This document shows positions 6,237 to 14,275 of a DNA stretch of 26,188 nt, piece by piece (the first letter of the stretch is position 1; the number at the start of each line of letters is the position of its first letter). The DNA lies in NCBI GenBank assembly GCA_031556065.1, contig JAVBTR010000086.1, positions 1 to 26,188 of the forward strand, given 5' to 3'. The position numbers and the translations under genes are program-made. The stretch is from JAVBTR01 sp031556065. GTDB taxonomy: Bacteria; Bacillota; Clostridia; Christensenellales; Aristaeellaceae. The notes beneath the pieces were generated by a model, which was given only the letters and a program-made list of their open reading frames with translations, did not search any database and was not told the origin of the DNA.

Positions 6237-7991
6237 TTATCGGTTTTCGCACAGGGCAACAAAGCGATCCACAGAGTCTTTAATCACATTCAGGGAAGAA
6301 CGCCAGAATTCCACACTGCGTACATCAATGCCAACAGACGCGGCCACATTGGCCACGTTATCGCTGCCGCAGATGGAAAGCAGGCGATTGTATTCCGGCA
6401 CGAAGGCCTCGCCCTTTTCTAAATACTGGGCAAAGACGCCCTTGCCAAACAAGAGGCCGAAGGCATAGGGAAAGTTGTAGAAGTTCATCTGGGCGCTGTA
6501 GTAATGGCTTTTGCAGGCCCACATAAAGGGATGCCGCAAATCCTGATTAAGACCATCGCCATAGGCCTTCTCCTGGGCGCTAAGCATAGCGGCCTTTAGC
6601 TCTTCCACACTCATGGTATGGTCTTTTCTGGTTTCGATCACTTCCGATTCAAACAGGAAGCGGCTGTAAATATCCACCACGGTCTGGGTGGCCTCCATCA
6701 GTTCGCCCTCAAGCAGTGCGAAAGCAAAATCGGGATCGGCGTTCTTTAAAGCCTGGTGGGTGAGCATGGTTTCATTGAAAATGGAAGCAGTTTCCGCCAA
6801 GGGCATGGGATAATCCGTCATAAGGCTGGGAAGGGCCTTCATGCAATGGTTATGCCAGGCATGGCCTAGCTCATGGGCCAGGGTGGAAATATCGGAAAAG
6901 CTGCCGGCAAAGTTGGAAAGAATGCGGCTGATCCCCAGGCTGTGAAGGCCTGCGCAGAAAGCCCCGCCGCTCTTGCCCTTTTTCGGGTACATATCAATCC
7001 AGCCGTTTTCAAAGGCGTTGGCAATGAAATCCGCCATATCCGGGTTAAACTGGCCGAAGGCGGCCACCAGAATAGCCAGCGCTTCTTCGATGGTATAGGT
7101 TTTTTCGGTTTTTCCTACCGGGGCGAAAAGATCGTAGAAGGGCAGGCCCTTTTCATGGCCCAGCAACGTTGCTTTGGCCTGCATGTAGCGCCGAAAATCC
7201 GGTAAGAATTCCGAAATGGCTGTCCACATGGCATCCAAGGTTTCCTTGTCCATGTTGGAATCGAACAAAGTCATGGCCAGAACAGAATCGAAGCCCTTGG
7301 CCTTGGAAAGGGTTTCTGCTTCAGCTTTAATGGAGTTTAAGCAATAGCTCATGGGCAGAGCCATTTTTTCATAAGAAGCGATTTCCGCCTGGTAGGCTTC
7401 CTTGCGGATAGCGGCATCGGGATTGTAGGCCTTGGCCCTGGCGGCAGATAGGGGAATTTCTTCACCCTTGAAGCTGACGGTGTGGGTGGCGTCCAACTTA
7501 TCCCGCAATTGGGAGAAGGCTTCCCCGCCGGACAGGCTTAGCTGCAAAAACCAGGGTTCTACCGCCGCGTCGATCTGGTGCAGGGCTCTTTCCTTGCTGG
7601 ATTGCAGGGCAAAGGCGTTGGCTTTTAAAATAAGGCTTTGGTCGATCAGTTCGTCCAGGTTTTCCACCTTGCCTAAATGGCGGGAAAAAGCGGACATGGT
7701 CTGCTGAGCCTCTACGTAAAGCTGCAAAAGCTTATCGTATGCCTTGGCAGCGGCGGCATGCTCCGCGTCTACAGCCAAGGTGAGGTTGGCATAATTGGCG
7801 ATTTTTTCCAAAATATCCATTAGCTGTGTTAATTGGGTTACAGCGGTTTCTAAAAGAACCAATTCATCCAATGGGCTTTTAATGGTCTCGTTGATGGCGT
7901 GGATCATGGGCGTGATGGCATCCATATCCCTTAAAAAAGCCTCGTCCTCAAAGGATTTGTAAATAACGCTTAAATCCCAGTTCATATTCAA
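6237..7991 (-). CDS. pepF: Oligoendopeptidase F-type metallopeptidase (M3B family)
   Basis: Cytoplasmic zinc peptidase of family M3 that cuts short peptides, freeing amino acids or removing leftover signal peptides. The 584-residue protein has the HELGH zinc motif at residues 373-377. A downstream glutamate in PLAETASIF (E400) is placed as expected for the third zinc ligand. The N-terminal half is helical with the usual PepF oligopeptidase features, and no signal peptide is visible. It lies 7 bases downstream of a GntR-type regulator and 12 bases upstream of leuA, so the three are probably co-transcribed. The family call is firm; the exact substrate is unknown. Confidence 0.92.
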   Translation of the reverse strand: MNMNWDLSVIYKSFEDEAFLRDMDAITPMIHAINETIKSPLDELVLLETAVTQLTQLMDILEKIANYANLTLAVDAEHAAAAKAYDKLLQLYVEAQQTMSAFSRHLGKVENLDELIDQSLILKANAFALQSSKERALHQIDAAVEPWFLQLSLSGGEAFSQLRDKLDATHTVSFKGEEIPLSAARAKAYNPDAAIRKEAYQAEIASYEKMALPMSYCLNSIKAEAETLSKAKGFDSVLAMTLFDSNMDKETLDAMWTAISEFLPDFRRYMQAKATLLGHEKGLPFYDLFAPVGKTEKTYTIEEALAILVAAFGQFNPDMADFIANAFENGWIDMYPKKGKSGGAFCAGLHSLGISRILSNFAGSFSDISTLAHELGHAWHNHCMKALPSLMTDYPMPLAETASIFNETMLTHQALKNADPDFAFALLEGELMEATQTVVDIYSRFLFESEVIETRKDHTMSVEELKAAMLSAQEKAYGDGLNQDLRHPFMWACKSHYYSAQMNFYNFPYAFGLLFGKGVFAQYLEKGEAFVPEYNRLLSICGSDNVANVAASVGIDVRSVEFWRSSLNVIKDSVDRFVALCENR

Positions 7992-7998
7992 ATCTCCT

Positions 7999-8685
7999 TT
8001 ATGCTTCTACCTCGTGATTTAACTCCAAGGCTTGAATACAGGTTACCTTGCTGCGTTCGATATGGGCTTCCAGCAGGGTTTTCAGTGCGGCCAGATCCCG
8101 CTTTTTTAAGTATTCCACAATCTGGTGATGCTCCTTGTGGGCGTCGTTGCGGCGGTTTTCTTGACGAATGGCCATGGCGGAAAAGCGGGTAATGAATTCG
8201 TCCTGGGTTTCGATAACCCGGATGATGCGGTTTTGCTTGGAAATATGGATGATCTGGTTGTGAAAGGCCCGGGCCACCGGGGAAATGCCCTCGATATCAT
8301 CCTTTTCAAGCAGTTCATCCATGAGAGCTAGGCTCTCTTCCAGGCTCTTAATATCTTCATCGGTCACGTTTTTAACGATGGCCGGCAAAGTCAGAATTTC
8401 AAGGGAGTTGCGAATGGTGTAGATTTGGGACACATCTTCTAATGTAAAAGCGCGCACCACCACACCTCGGCGCAGAACATACTCCACCAGGCCATCCCTT
8501 TCAAGCTTGCGCAGGGCTTCCCGAAGGGGGGTACGGCTGATGTGGAGGCGGTCCGCATAATCGGTTTCTACAATACGCTCGCCTGCGGGAATCTCGCCTG
8601 TGATGATGGCATGCTTCAACATCTCATAAGCGATTTCGCGAATAGGGCGGCTTTCCAGCATAGGTTGAAAGCTCGGTTTGTTCAT
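7999..8685 (-). CDS. GntR-family transcriptional regulator (FadR/FCD subfamily)
   Basis: One-component regulator of 228 residues. The N-terminal winged helix-turn-helix spans about residues 14-78 and includes the SRTPLREALRKLERDGLVE recognition segment. The all-helical C-terminal part (about 85-215), with conserved acidic and histidine positions such as RAFHNQII, matches an FCD ligand domain, which often binds a metal plus a small carboxylate. The ATG has GGAGG upstream on the minus strand. It is the first gene of the run with pepF and leuA, so it probably controls its own operon. The ligand cannot be read from sequence; a link to amino acid or peptide supply is only inferred from context. 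Confidence 0.88.
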   Translation of the reverse strand: MNKPSFQPMLESRPIREIAYEMLKHAIITGEIPAGERIVETDYADRLHISRTPLREALRKLERDGLVEYVLRRGVVVRAFTLEDVSQIYTIRNSLEILTLPAIVKNVTDEDIKSLEESLALMDELLEKDDIEGISPVARAFHNQIIHISKQNRIIRVIETQDEFITRFSAMAIRQENRRNDAHKEHHQIVEYLKKRDLAALKTLLEAHIERSKVTCIQALELNHEVEA

Positions 8686-8712
8686 GTGGATTCCTCCAAG
8701 CGTATTTTTTTT

Positions 8713-8760
8713 GTATTTTGGATACGGTATAAAATTATCATGTTTTCATTAAAACGTCAA
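8713..8760 (-). promoter_or_regulatory. Candidate promoter and operator of gntR-pepF-leuA
   Basis: On the minus strand TTGACG (8755-8760) and TAATTT (8732-8737) are 17 bases apart, a modest sigma-A match. Just downstream, GTAT (8713-8716) and ATAC (8722-8725) form a small inverted repeat that could be an operator for the autogenous GntR protein. Another CGTAT lies at 8701-8705. The operator assignment is a guess from symmetry and position. Confidence 0.4.
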
Positions 8761-8788
8761 GAACTCTCAAAATGTTTCGAAAAGACAC

Positions 8789-8817
8789 TTTACACCTGCT
8801 TATATAAATGATAGAAT
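8789..8817 (+). promoter_or_regulatory. Sigma-A promoter of the pyr transcript
   Basis: TTTACA (8789-8794) and TAGAAT (8812-8817) are separated by 17 bases. The transcript should start near 8824 and carry about 110 bases of leader before pyrR. Confidence 0.7.
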
Positions 8818-8840
8818 ACACCTTAGGATAAGCGTGCCCT

Positions 8841-8925
8841 TTAAACTGATCCGGGAGATCGGTAAGGTTGCGGCATAGTGTGAAAAGTATGCGCACCTTC
8901 AGGTGCGCTTTCATATGCGAGGAGG
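8841..8925 (+). promoter_or_regulatory. PyrR-type attenuator leader of pyrR-uraA
   Basis: A hairpin CTGATC (8846-8851)/GATCGG (8857-8862), with TCC and GAG at its top and AAGG just after it, resembles the RNA site bound by PyrR (consensus loop TCCNGNGAG), though the loop is one base shorter. Downstream, GCGCACC (8891-8897) pairs with GGTGCGC (8902-8908). The tail TTTCAT is weak for a terminator. GCATA (8872-8876) can pair with TATGC at 8889-8893 or at 8914-8918, next to the ribosome binding site. Control could be of transcription or of translation. Confidence 0.65.
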
Positions 8926-8933
8926 TTTGCAAA

Positions 8934-9506
8934 GTGTTGGCAAAGGCAATTGTCATGGATGAAGCCGCGGTTGAACGTGCCTTGACCCGAATGGCCCACG
9001 AGATTTTGGAAAAGAACAAGGGAACGGAAAAGCTGGTGCTGGTGGGCGTTCGGCGACGGGGTGTGCCCCTGGCACGGATGATCGCCGCCCAAATGGAGAA
9101 AATCGAAGGCTGCGCTGTGCCTGTGTGCGAGGTGGATATCACCCAATACCGCGACGACCTGGACGACGATGAGAAGTACAAGGGCGAAATGCAGAAGATG
9201 GATGTGAACCTGGAGGGCATGAACTGTGTGCTGGTAGACGATGTGCTCTATACTGGCCGTACCACCCGCGCTGCCATGGACGCCATTATCGCAAATGGCC
9301 GCCCCCGGCAGATACGCTTGGCGGTGCTGATCGACAGAGGCCACCGGGAGCTGCCTATCCACGCGGATTTTGTAGGCAAGAATGTGCCTACCAGCCAGAC
9401 GGAGGCCATTGGCGTGCGGGTACCTGAATTCGACGCATGTCTGGACGTGATGCTTTATGAAACCCAGCCCGGCAGATTCTCGGATGCGAATCCGATGATC
9501 GTTTAA
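8934..9506 (+). CDS. pyrR: PyrR, pyrimidine operon RNA-binding regulator / uracil phosphoribosyltransferase
   Basis: UMP-sensing protein that binds pyr mRNA and causes attenuation; many members also make UMP from uracil and PRPP. The PRPP-binding signature VLVDDVLYTGRTTRAA is at residues 99-114 of a 190-residue protein, close to the usual 180. I chose the GTG at 8934 because AGGAGG (8920-8925) lies eight bases upstream. Longer in-frame extensions run into the leader hairpins. The gene is 29 bases from a uracil permease, a pyrR-pyrP arrangement known from Bacillus, and has its own PyrR-like leader, which suggests self-regulation. The rest of the pyr pathway is not in the window. Confidence 0.94.
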   Translation: MLAKAIVMDEAAVERALTRMAHEILEKNKGTEKLVLVGVRRRGVPLARMIAAQMEKIEGCAVPVCEVDITQYRDDLDDDEKYKGEMQKMDVNLEGMNCVLVDDVLYTGRTTRAAMDAIIANGRPRQIRLAVLIDRGHRELPIHADFVGKNVPTSQTEAIGVRVPEFDACLDVMLYETQPGRFSDANPMIV

Positions 9507-9535
9507 CTTCATTAATATTACGGAGGAAGAGGCTT

Positions 9536-10765
9536 ATGATGCAACAAAAGACATCCACGGGAAAAATGATTCTCTTAGGTATTCAACATGTTTTCGCTAT
9601 GTTCGGTGCAACGGTGCTGGTGCCGGCGTTAACAGAGCTGAACCCCAGCGTGGCGCTTTTTTGCGCAGGGGCGGGAACCCTTTTGTTCCATGCGGTTACC
9701 GGAGGCAAGGTGCCCGCTTTCTTAGGTTCCTCCTTCTCTTTTATCGCAGCCATTTGCCTGGTTGCCAACAACAATGGCGGAGACTTGGCCTATGCTACAG
9801 GCGGCATTATTGTCTCCGGCGCAGTGTACCTGGTATTCGCGCTGATTGTTAAGCTGGTGGGCGTTGAAAAGGTTTTGAAGCTGTTCCCGCCTGTTGTGAC
9901 GGGCCCCATGGTTATTATTATCGGGATGATGCTGGCGCCTACAGCCATTTCAAGCATTACAGCGCCTATTGGTGCCACCTCTGTGCTTGTTAACTGGACG
10001 GTGGCTGTACTGACCATTGTGATTATTGTAGGTGTGTCCATCTTTGCCAAGGGCTTCTTCAGGCTGGTTCCCATCCTATTTGGTATTGCTGGCGGCTATA
10101 TTATCGCCATTTGCTTTGGGATTGTGGATTTTACGCCTATCCAAAAAGCGGCGTGGGTCAGCATGCCTCAGTTTTTCCTGCCCAAATTCTCCGCCCAATC
10201 GATTCTGCTGATAGCACCCATTGCCATCGTCACCTTCGTTGAACATATTGGCGATATAACGGCCTCCTCGGCGGTGTGCGGCAAGGCGTTTATGAAAGAC
10301 CCGGGGCTGCACCGTACCCTGATTGGAGATGGCTTGGCCACCATGCTGGCGGGCTTTATCGGCGGCCCTGCCAATACCACCTATTCCGAAAACACAGGCG
10401 TTCTGGCGGCCACCAAGAACTATAATCCCCGCACATTGGAAATCGCTGCGGTGTTTGCCCTTATACTAAGCTTCTTTTCTAAGCTGGGCGCTATTTTACA
10501 GACACTGCCCGGCCCGGTCATGGGCGGCGTAAGCTTTATTCTCTTCGGAATGATTGCCGCGGTAGGTCTTCGCACCTTGGTTGATAAAAGGGTGGATTTC
10601 TCCAACAGCCGCAATTTGGTGATCGTGGCGATCATGCTGGTGATGGGCTTAGGCGGCGTGACCATCCAATTTTCCGACACCGTTGCCATGAGCGGAACAG
10701 CTCTGGCCGCTATTCTAGGCATCGTTTTGAACCTGGTGCTGCCGGAAAACTTCGATAAGGAATAA
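9536..10765 (+). CDS. uraA: Uracil permease (NCS2 family)
   Basis: Membrane transporter for uracil uptake, probably proton-coupled. The 409-residue protein is strongly hydrophobic with the repeated helix pattern of NCS2 carriers. It begins with the family's GIQHVFAMFGATVLVP segment, and it carries the FVEHIGD motif near residue 240 and GGPANTTYSENTGV near residue 280, both typical of UraA/PyrP. The ATG has GGAGG nine bases upstream. It follows pyrR by 29 bases with no intervening attenuator, so the two genes should share one PyrR-controlled transcript ending at the terminator at 10780. Specificity for uracil rather than xanthine rests on the EHIGD motif and the pyrR context. Confidence 0.94.
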   Translation: MMQQKTSTGKMILLGIQHVFAMFGATVLVPALTELNPSVALFCAGAGTLLFHAVTGGKVPAFLGSSFSFIAAICLVANNNGGDLAYATGGIIVSGAVYLVFALIVKLVGVEKVLKLFPPVVTGPMVIIIGMMLAPTAISSITAPIGATSVLVNWTVAVLTIVIIVGVSIFAKGFFRLVPILFGIAGGYIIAICFGIVDFTPIQKAAWVSMPQFFLPKFSAQSILLIAPIAIVTFVEHIGDITASSAVCGKAFMKDPGLHRTLIGDGLATMLAGFIGGPANTTYSENTGVLAATKNYNPRTLEIAAVFALILSFFSKLGAILQTLPGPVMGGVSFILFGMIAAVGLRTLVDKRVDFSNSRNLVIVAIMLVMGLGGVTIQFSDTVAMSGTALAAILGIVLNLVLPENFDKE

Positions 10766-10779
10766 GGGTTGCACAATCC

Positions 10780-10807
10780 AAAGGGCGGCGAAAAACCGTC
10801 CTTTTTT
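10780..10807 (+). terminator. Rho-independent terminator after uraA
   Basis: AAAGGGCGG (10780-10788) pairs with CCGTCCTTT (10796-10804, one G-U pair) around a 7-base A-rich loop, and the 3' arm runs into TTTTTT. It ends the pyrR-uraA unit 15 bases after the stop codon, immediately before the fhs promoter. Confidence 0.9.
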
Positions 10808-10809
10808 AT

Positions 10810-10838
10810 TTGCACTTATGGGAAGATTAGGATATAAT
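10810..10838 (+). promoter_or_regulatory. Sigma-A promoter of fhs
   Basis: TTGCAC (10810-10815) and TATAAT (10833-10838) have a 17-base spacer. The -10 box overlaps an in-frame ATG at 10837, which therefore cannot be the fhs start. Confidence 0.85.
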
Positions 10839-10872
10839 GAGGGGTAATACGTTGTATAGGAGGGTTCTTACC

Positions 10873-12543
10873 ATGGCCACAGATATTGAAATCGCGCGCG
10901 CTGCCAAACCGCAGCCGATCATGGATATTGCAAGCAAGGCAGGCTTTATGGCCGATACCTTGTCCCCTTACGGAAAGTACATCGCCAAGGTGGATCCCGC
11001 TCCTTATAAAGCCATGCCGGAAAAAGCCAAGCTGATTTTGGTAACGGCCATTAACCCCACCCCAGCCGGAGAAGGGAAAACCACTGTTTCCGTTGGCTTG
11101 GCCGACGGCATGACGGTAACTGGCCGCAATGCCATGCTGGCCCTGCGTGAACCCTCACTGGGCCCGGTGTTCGGCATGAAGGGCGGCGCCACAGGCGGCG
11201 GCTACGCCCAGGTGCTGCCTATGGAAAACATTAACCTCCATTTTACAGGGGACTTACACGCTATTACCGCTGCCAATAACCTGCTGGCCGCTATGGTGGA
11301 CAACCATATCCAGCAAGGGAATAAGCTGGGCATTGATCCCCGTACCGTGTGCTTTCGCCGCTGCATGGACGTAAACGACAGGCAGCTGCGTCAGATCGTA
11401 TCGGGCCTGGGCGGCAAAACCAATGGCATGCCCCGTGAAGACGGCTTCGATATTACTGCCGCCAGTGAAGTAATGGCTGTGTTCTGCTTGTGTGAAGACG
11501 TTCACGATCTGAAAAAGCGGCTTAAGAAGGTGGTGGTAGGCCGCAGCTTCCAGGGGGAAGAAATTACCGCCGGGCACTTAAACGCCCAGGGGGCTATGGC
11601 TGCCCTTTTGCGGGATGCTCTGCAGCCCAACCTGGTCCAGACCATCGATGGCACCCCCTGCCTGATGCACGGCGGCCCCTTTGCCAACATTGCCCATGGC
11701 TGCAACAGTGTGACTGCCACCAAAACCGCCATGAAAATGGCCGATTATGTGATTACCGAAGCGGGCTTTGGCGCGGATTTAGGCGCCGAAAAGTTCTTGG
11801 ACATTAAGTGCCGCCATGCGAAAATCTGGCCTGATGCCATTGTGCTGGTGGCTACCATCAGGGCCCTTAAGCACCACGGCGGCGTGGAAAAGGCCCTTTT
11901 AAACGAAGAGGATGTAGACGCTTTGCGTCGGGGCATGGAAAACCTGGATGCCCACATCGACAACATTCAAAACGTGTGGAAGCGGCCCTGCATCGTGGCC
12001 ATTAACCGTTTCGCTACCGATACGGACAGCGAAACCGCCGTATTGTTTGAAGCCTGCCGGGAAAAGGGCGTGCCGGTGGCCCTGTGCGACGGCTGGGCCC
12101 AGGGGGGCAAAGGCGTTAAAGAGCTGGCGGACTTGGTTTGTTCTATTGTAGACAATTGTGAAAAGTGCGAACCCAGCTACACCTATGAAGACGATCTGCC
12201 CCTTAAAAACAAGATTGCCGCCGTGGCCAAACGGGTTTACGGCGCTAATGATGTCACCTTTGGCAATGGGGTGATGAACCAGCTGCGCAAGCTGGAAAAA
12301 GAAGGCTATGGCTGGTACCCGGTGTGTATTGCCAAGACACAATACTCCTTATCGGACAACCCCAAACTGCTGGGCCGTGCCAAGGATTTTACTTTGAACA
12401 TCCGCCAAGTGCGTTTGTCCGGTGCGGCGGGGTTTGTGGTGGCCTTTGCTGGGGATATTATCGCTATGCCGGGCCTGCCTAAGGTGCCCGCAGCAGAAGG
12501 CATCGATGTGGATGAGCATATGAATATTATTGGCTTATTCTAA
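10873..12543 (+). CDS. fhs: Formate--tetrahydrofolate ligase
   Basis: ATP-dependent enzyme joining formate to tetrahydrofolate to give 10-formyl-THF. It is the entry of the methyl branch of the Wood-Ljungdahl pathway and a source of one-carbon units in many Clostridia. The 556-residue protein has the N-terminal P-loop segment NPTPAGEGKTT (residues 61-71), EPSLGPVFGMKGGA shortly after, and GFGADLGAEKF near residue 295, all family signatures. The ATG at 10873 has AGGAGGG eight bases upstream. An earlier ATG at 10837 lies in the promoter and is rejected. No other one-carbon genes are adjacent, so acetogenesis cannot be inferred from this gene alone. Confidence 0.96.
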   Translation: MATDIEIARAAKPQPIMDIASKAGFMADTLSPYGKYIAKVDPAPYKAMPEKAKLILVTAINPTPAGEGKTTVSVGLADGMTVTGRNAMLALREPSLGPVFGMKGGATGGGYAQVLPMENINLHFTGDLHAITAANNLLAAMVDNHIQQGNKLGIDPRTVCFRRCMDVNDRQLRQIVSGLGGKTNGMPREDGFDITAASEVMAVFCLCEDVHDLKKRLKKVVVGRSFQGEEITAGHLNAQGAMAALLRDALQPNLVQTIDGTPCLMHGGPFANIAHGCNSVTATKTAMKMADYVITEAGFGADLGAEKFLDIKCRHAKIWPDAIVLVATIRALKHHGGVEKALLNEEDVDALRRGMENLDAHIDNIQNVWKRPCIVAINRFATDTDSETAVLFEACREKGVPVALCDGWAQGGKGVKELADLVCSIVDNCEKCEPSYTYEDDLPLKNKIAAVAKRVYGANDVTFGNGVMNQLRKLEKEGYGWYPVCIAKTQYSLSDNPKLLGRAKDFTLNIRQVRLSGAAGFVVAFAGDIIAMPGLPKVPAAEGIDVDEHMNIIGLF

Positions 12544-12592
12544 GTTAGAGGCTAGCCTTAAGGTGAACTATTAGTAACAGGGAGTGATAAAA

Positions 12593-13084
12593 ATGCAGGC
12601 ATTGAAAATGCAGTTGTTGGAGATTTTAAGGGAGGACTGCCGTGTTTCCCTTGAAAAAATGGCCGTGATGACAGGCGCTTCCATGGAAGAGGTGGCAGGA
12701 GCCATCGAGGAAATGGAAAAAAAGCATGTGATTCTGCGCTATTCGCCCATTATTAACTGGGATTTAACAGAACGCGAACGGGTGGAAGCCATGATCGAAG
12801 TCCGTGTGACCCCTCAGCGGGATATGGGGTTTGACGCAGTGGCCAAGCGCATCTACAAGTTCGATGAAGTGAAGAACGTGTACTTAATGAGCGGCGCTTA
12901 CGACCTGCTTTTGCTGGTGGAAGCCAAAACCCTTAAGGAATTGGCGTTCTTCGTGTCCGAGCGGCTTTCTACCATAGAAACCGTTACCGGTACAGCCACC
13001 CATTTCGTTTTAAAGCGCTATAAATCCGACGGGGTGATATTTGAAGGGGATAAAGAAGACCCCAGGCTGGTGATTTCTCCGTGA
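12593..13084 (+). CDS. Lrp/AsnC-family transcriptional regulator
   Basis: Feast-or-famine regulator of 163 residues. An N-terminal helix-turn-helix (about residues 8-55: LEILREDCRVSLEKMAVMTG then the recognition helix) is followed by a RAM effector domain (about 65-145) that usually binds an amino acid. The ATG at 12593 has AGGGAG eight bases upstream. A GTG at 12584 overlaps that site and is rejected. Its stop codon shares four bases (GTGA) with the start of the next gene, an aminotransferase, which indicates translational coupling. The pair mirrors the alaR-alaT (yugG-yugH) pair of Bacillus subtilis as I recall it, so alanine is a plausible effector. It follows fhs by 49 bases. Confidence 0.9.
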   Translation: MQALKMQLLEILREDCRVSLEKMAVMTGASMEEVAGAIEEMEKKHVILRYSPIINWDLTERERVEAMIEVRVTPQRDMGFDAVAKRIYKFDEVKNVYLMSGAYDLLLLVEAKTLKELAFFVSERLSTIETVTGTATHFVLKRYKSDGVIFEGDKEDPRLVISP

Positions 13085-14259
13085 AATACGAAAACTACCT
13101 GAATAAGACCATCGCTGCCGTCCCCCCAAGCGGTATCCGCAAGTTTTTCGATCTGGCCCAGAACATGCCTGATTGCATTTCCCTGGGGGTTGGGGAACCG
13201 GATTTTGTAACCCCATACCACATCAGGGATGCGGCTATTTCTTGCATTTTAGATGGGCAGACCCAATACACCCCTAACCGGGGTCTGCTGGAGCTGCGCA
13301 AGGAGATCGGGTTTTACCTGCGTTCCCGCTATCAAACCGAATATGCCCCTGAAGCGGAAATTCTGGTAACCGTAGGGGCCAGTGAGGGCATCGATATTTC
13401 CCTGCGGGTTTTATTGGAACAGGGGGATGAAGTGCTGGTGCCGGAACCCAGCTATGTAAGCTACAGCCCCAGCGTGATTTTTGCCGGCGGAGTGGCGGTG
13501 CCGGTTGAAACCACTGCGGAAACTGGTTTCAGGCTAACCGCCAAGGCAGTTTTAGAAGCCTGTACAGAAAAAACCAAAGCGCTGATTTTGCCCTACCCCA
13601 ACAACCCCACTGGGGCCATTATGGAGCGAAAAGAGCTGGAGGCCATTGCCAAAGTGGCCAAGGAAAAGGATTTGATCGTCATATCCGATGAAATCTATTC
13701 CGAATTGACCTATGGCGAAACCCCGCATGTAAGCTTTGCGGCTCTGCCCGATATGTGGGAGAGAACCCTTACCATCAATGGCTTTTCCAAAGCCTTTGCC
13801 ATGACGGGCTGGCGGGTAGGCTACATCTGCGGCCCCAAGCCCATGATTAATGAAATGGTGAAGATGCACCAATACAGCATCCTTTGCGCTTCCATGCAGG
13901 GCCAGGTGGCCGCTATTGAAGCATTAAAGCGCGGCAGGGAAAACGGCTATGAGGACGTTGTATTGATGAGGCAAAGCTACGACCGCCGCCGGCGGATTAT
14001 GGTGGACAGCTTCTTAAAGATGGGCCTTGATTGCTTTGAACCTCTGGGGGCGTTCTATGTGTTCCCTTCCATTAAAAGCACCGGCCTTTCCAGCGATGTT
14101 TTCTGTACCGCATTGATTAAGGAAAAGCAGGTGGCCTGTGTGCCCGGTACGGCCTTTGGCCAAAGCGGGGAAGGGCATATCCGCTGCTGCTACGCTACTG
14201 CCATGGACAAACTGAACACAGCCCTTGAACGCATGGACGATTTTATTCAAGCCTTATAA
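13081..14259 (+). CDS. Class I/II PLP-dependent aminotransferase (AlaT/AspC-like)
   Basis: Fold-type I aminotransferase of 392 residues that moves amino groups between amino and keto acids. Visible motifs are GVGEPDF (36-42), PYPNNPTG (171-178), the Asp/Tyr pair in SDEIY (D203, Y206), the PLP-binding lysine K237 in SKAFAMTGWR, and a C-terminal arginine in GHIRCCYAT for the substrate carboxylate. The start is GTG at 13081, overlapping the preceding stop by four bases. The nearest ribosome binding sequence is inside the Lrp-type gene. Context with that regulator suggests an alanine or related transaminase, but sequence alone does not settle the substrate. Confidence 0.9.
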   Translation: MKYENYLNKTIAAVPPSGIRKFFDLAQNMPDCISLGVGEPDFVTPYHIRDAAISCILDGQTQYTPNRGLLELRKEIGFYLRSRYQTEYAPEAEILVTVGASEGIDISLRVLLEQGDEVLVPEPSYVSYSPSVIFAGGVAVPVETTAETGFRLTAKAVLEACTEKTKALILPYPNNPTGAIMERKELEAIAKVAKEKDLIVISDEIYSELTYGETPHVSFAALPDMWERTLTINGFSKAFAMTGWRVGYICGPKPMINEMVKMHQYSILCASMQGQVAAIEALKRGRENGYEDVVLMRQSYDRRRRIMVDSFLKMGLDCFEPLGAFYVFPSIKSTGLSSDVFCTALIKEKQVACVPGTAFGQSGEGHIRCCYATAMDKLNTALERMDDFIQAL

Positions 14260-14275
14260 GCTTTGGGAGGAACAA

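Noticed and set aside
8868..8933. Extended PyrR N-terminus from a TTG at 8868
   Set aside because: It would translate the attenuator hairpins; the GTG at 8934 has AGGAGG at the right distance and gives normal PyrR length.
10837..10872. fhs start at the ATG at 10837
   Set aside because: This ATG overlaps the -10 box TATAAT of the fhs promoter and has no ribosome binding site.
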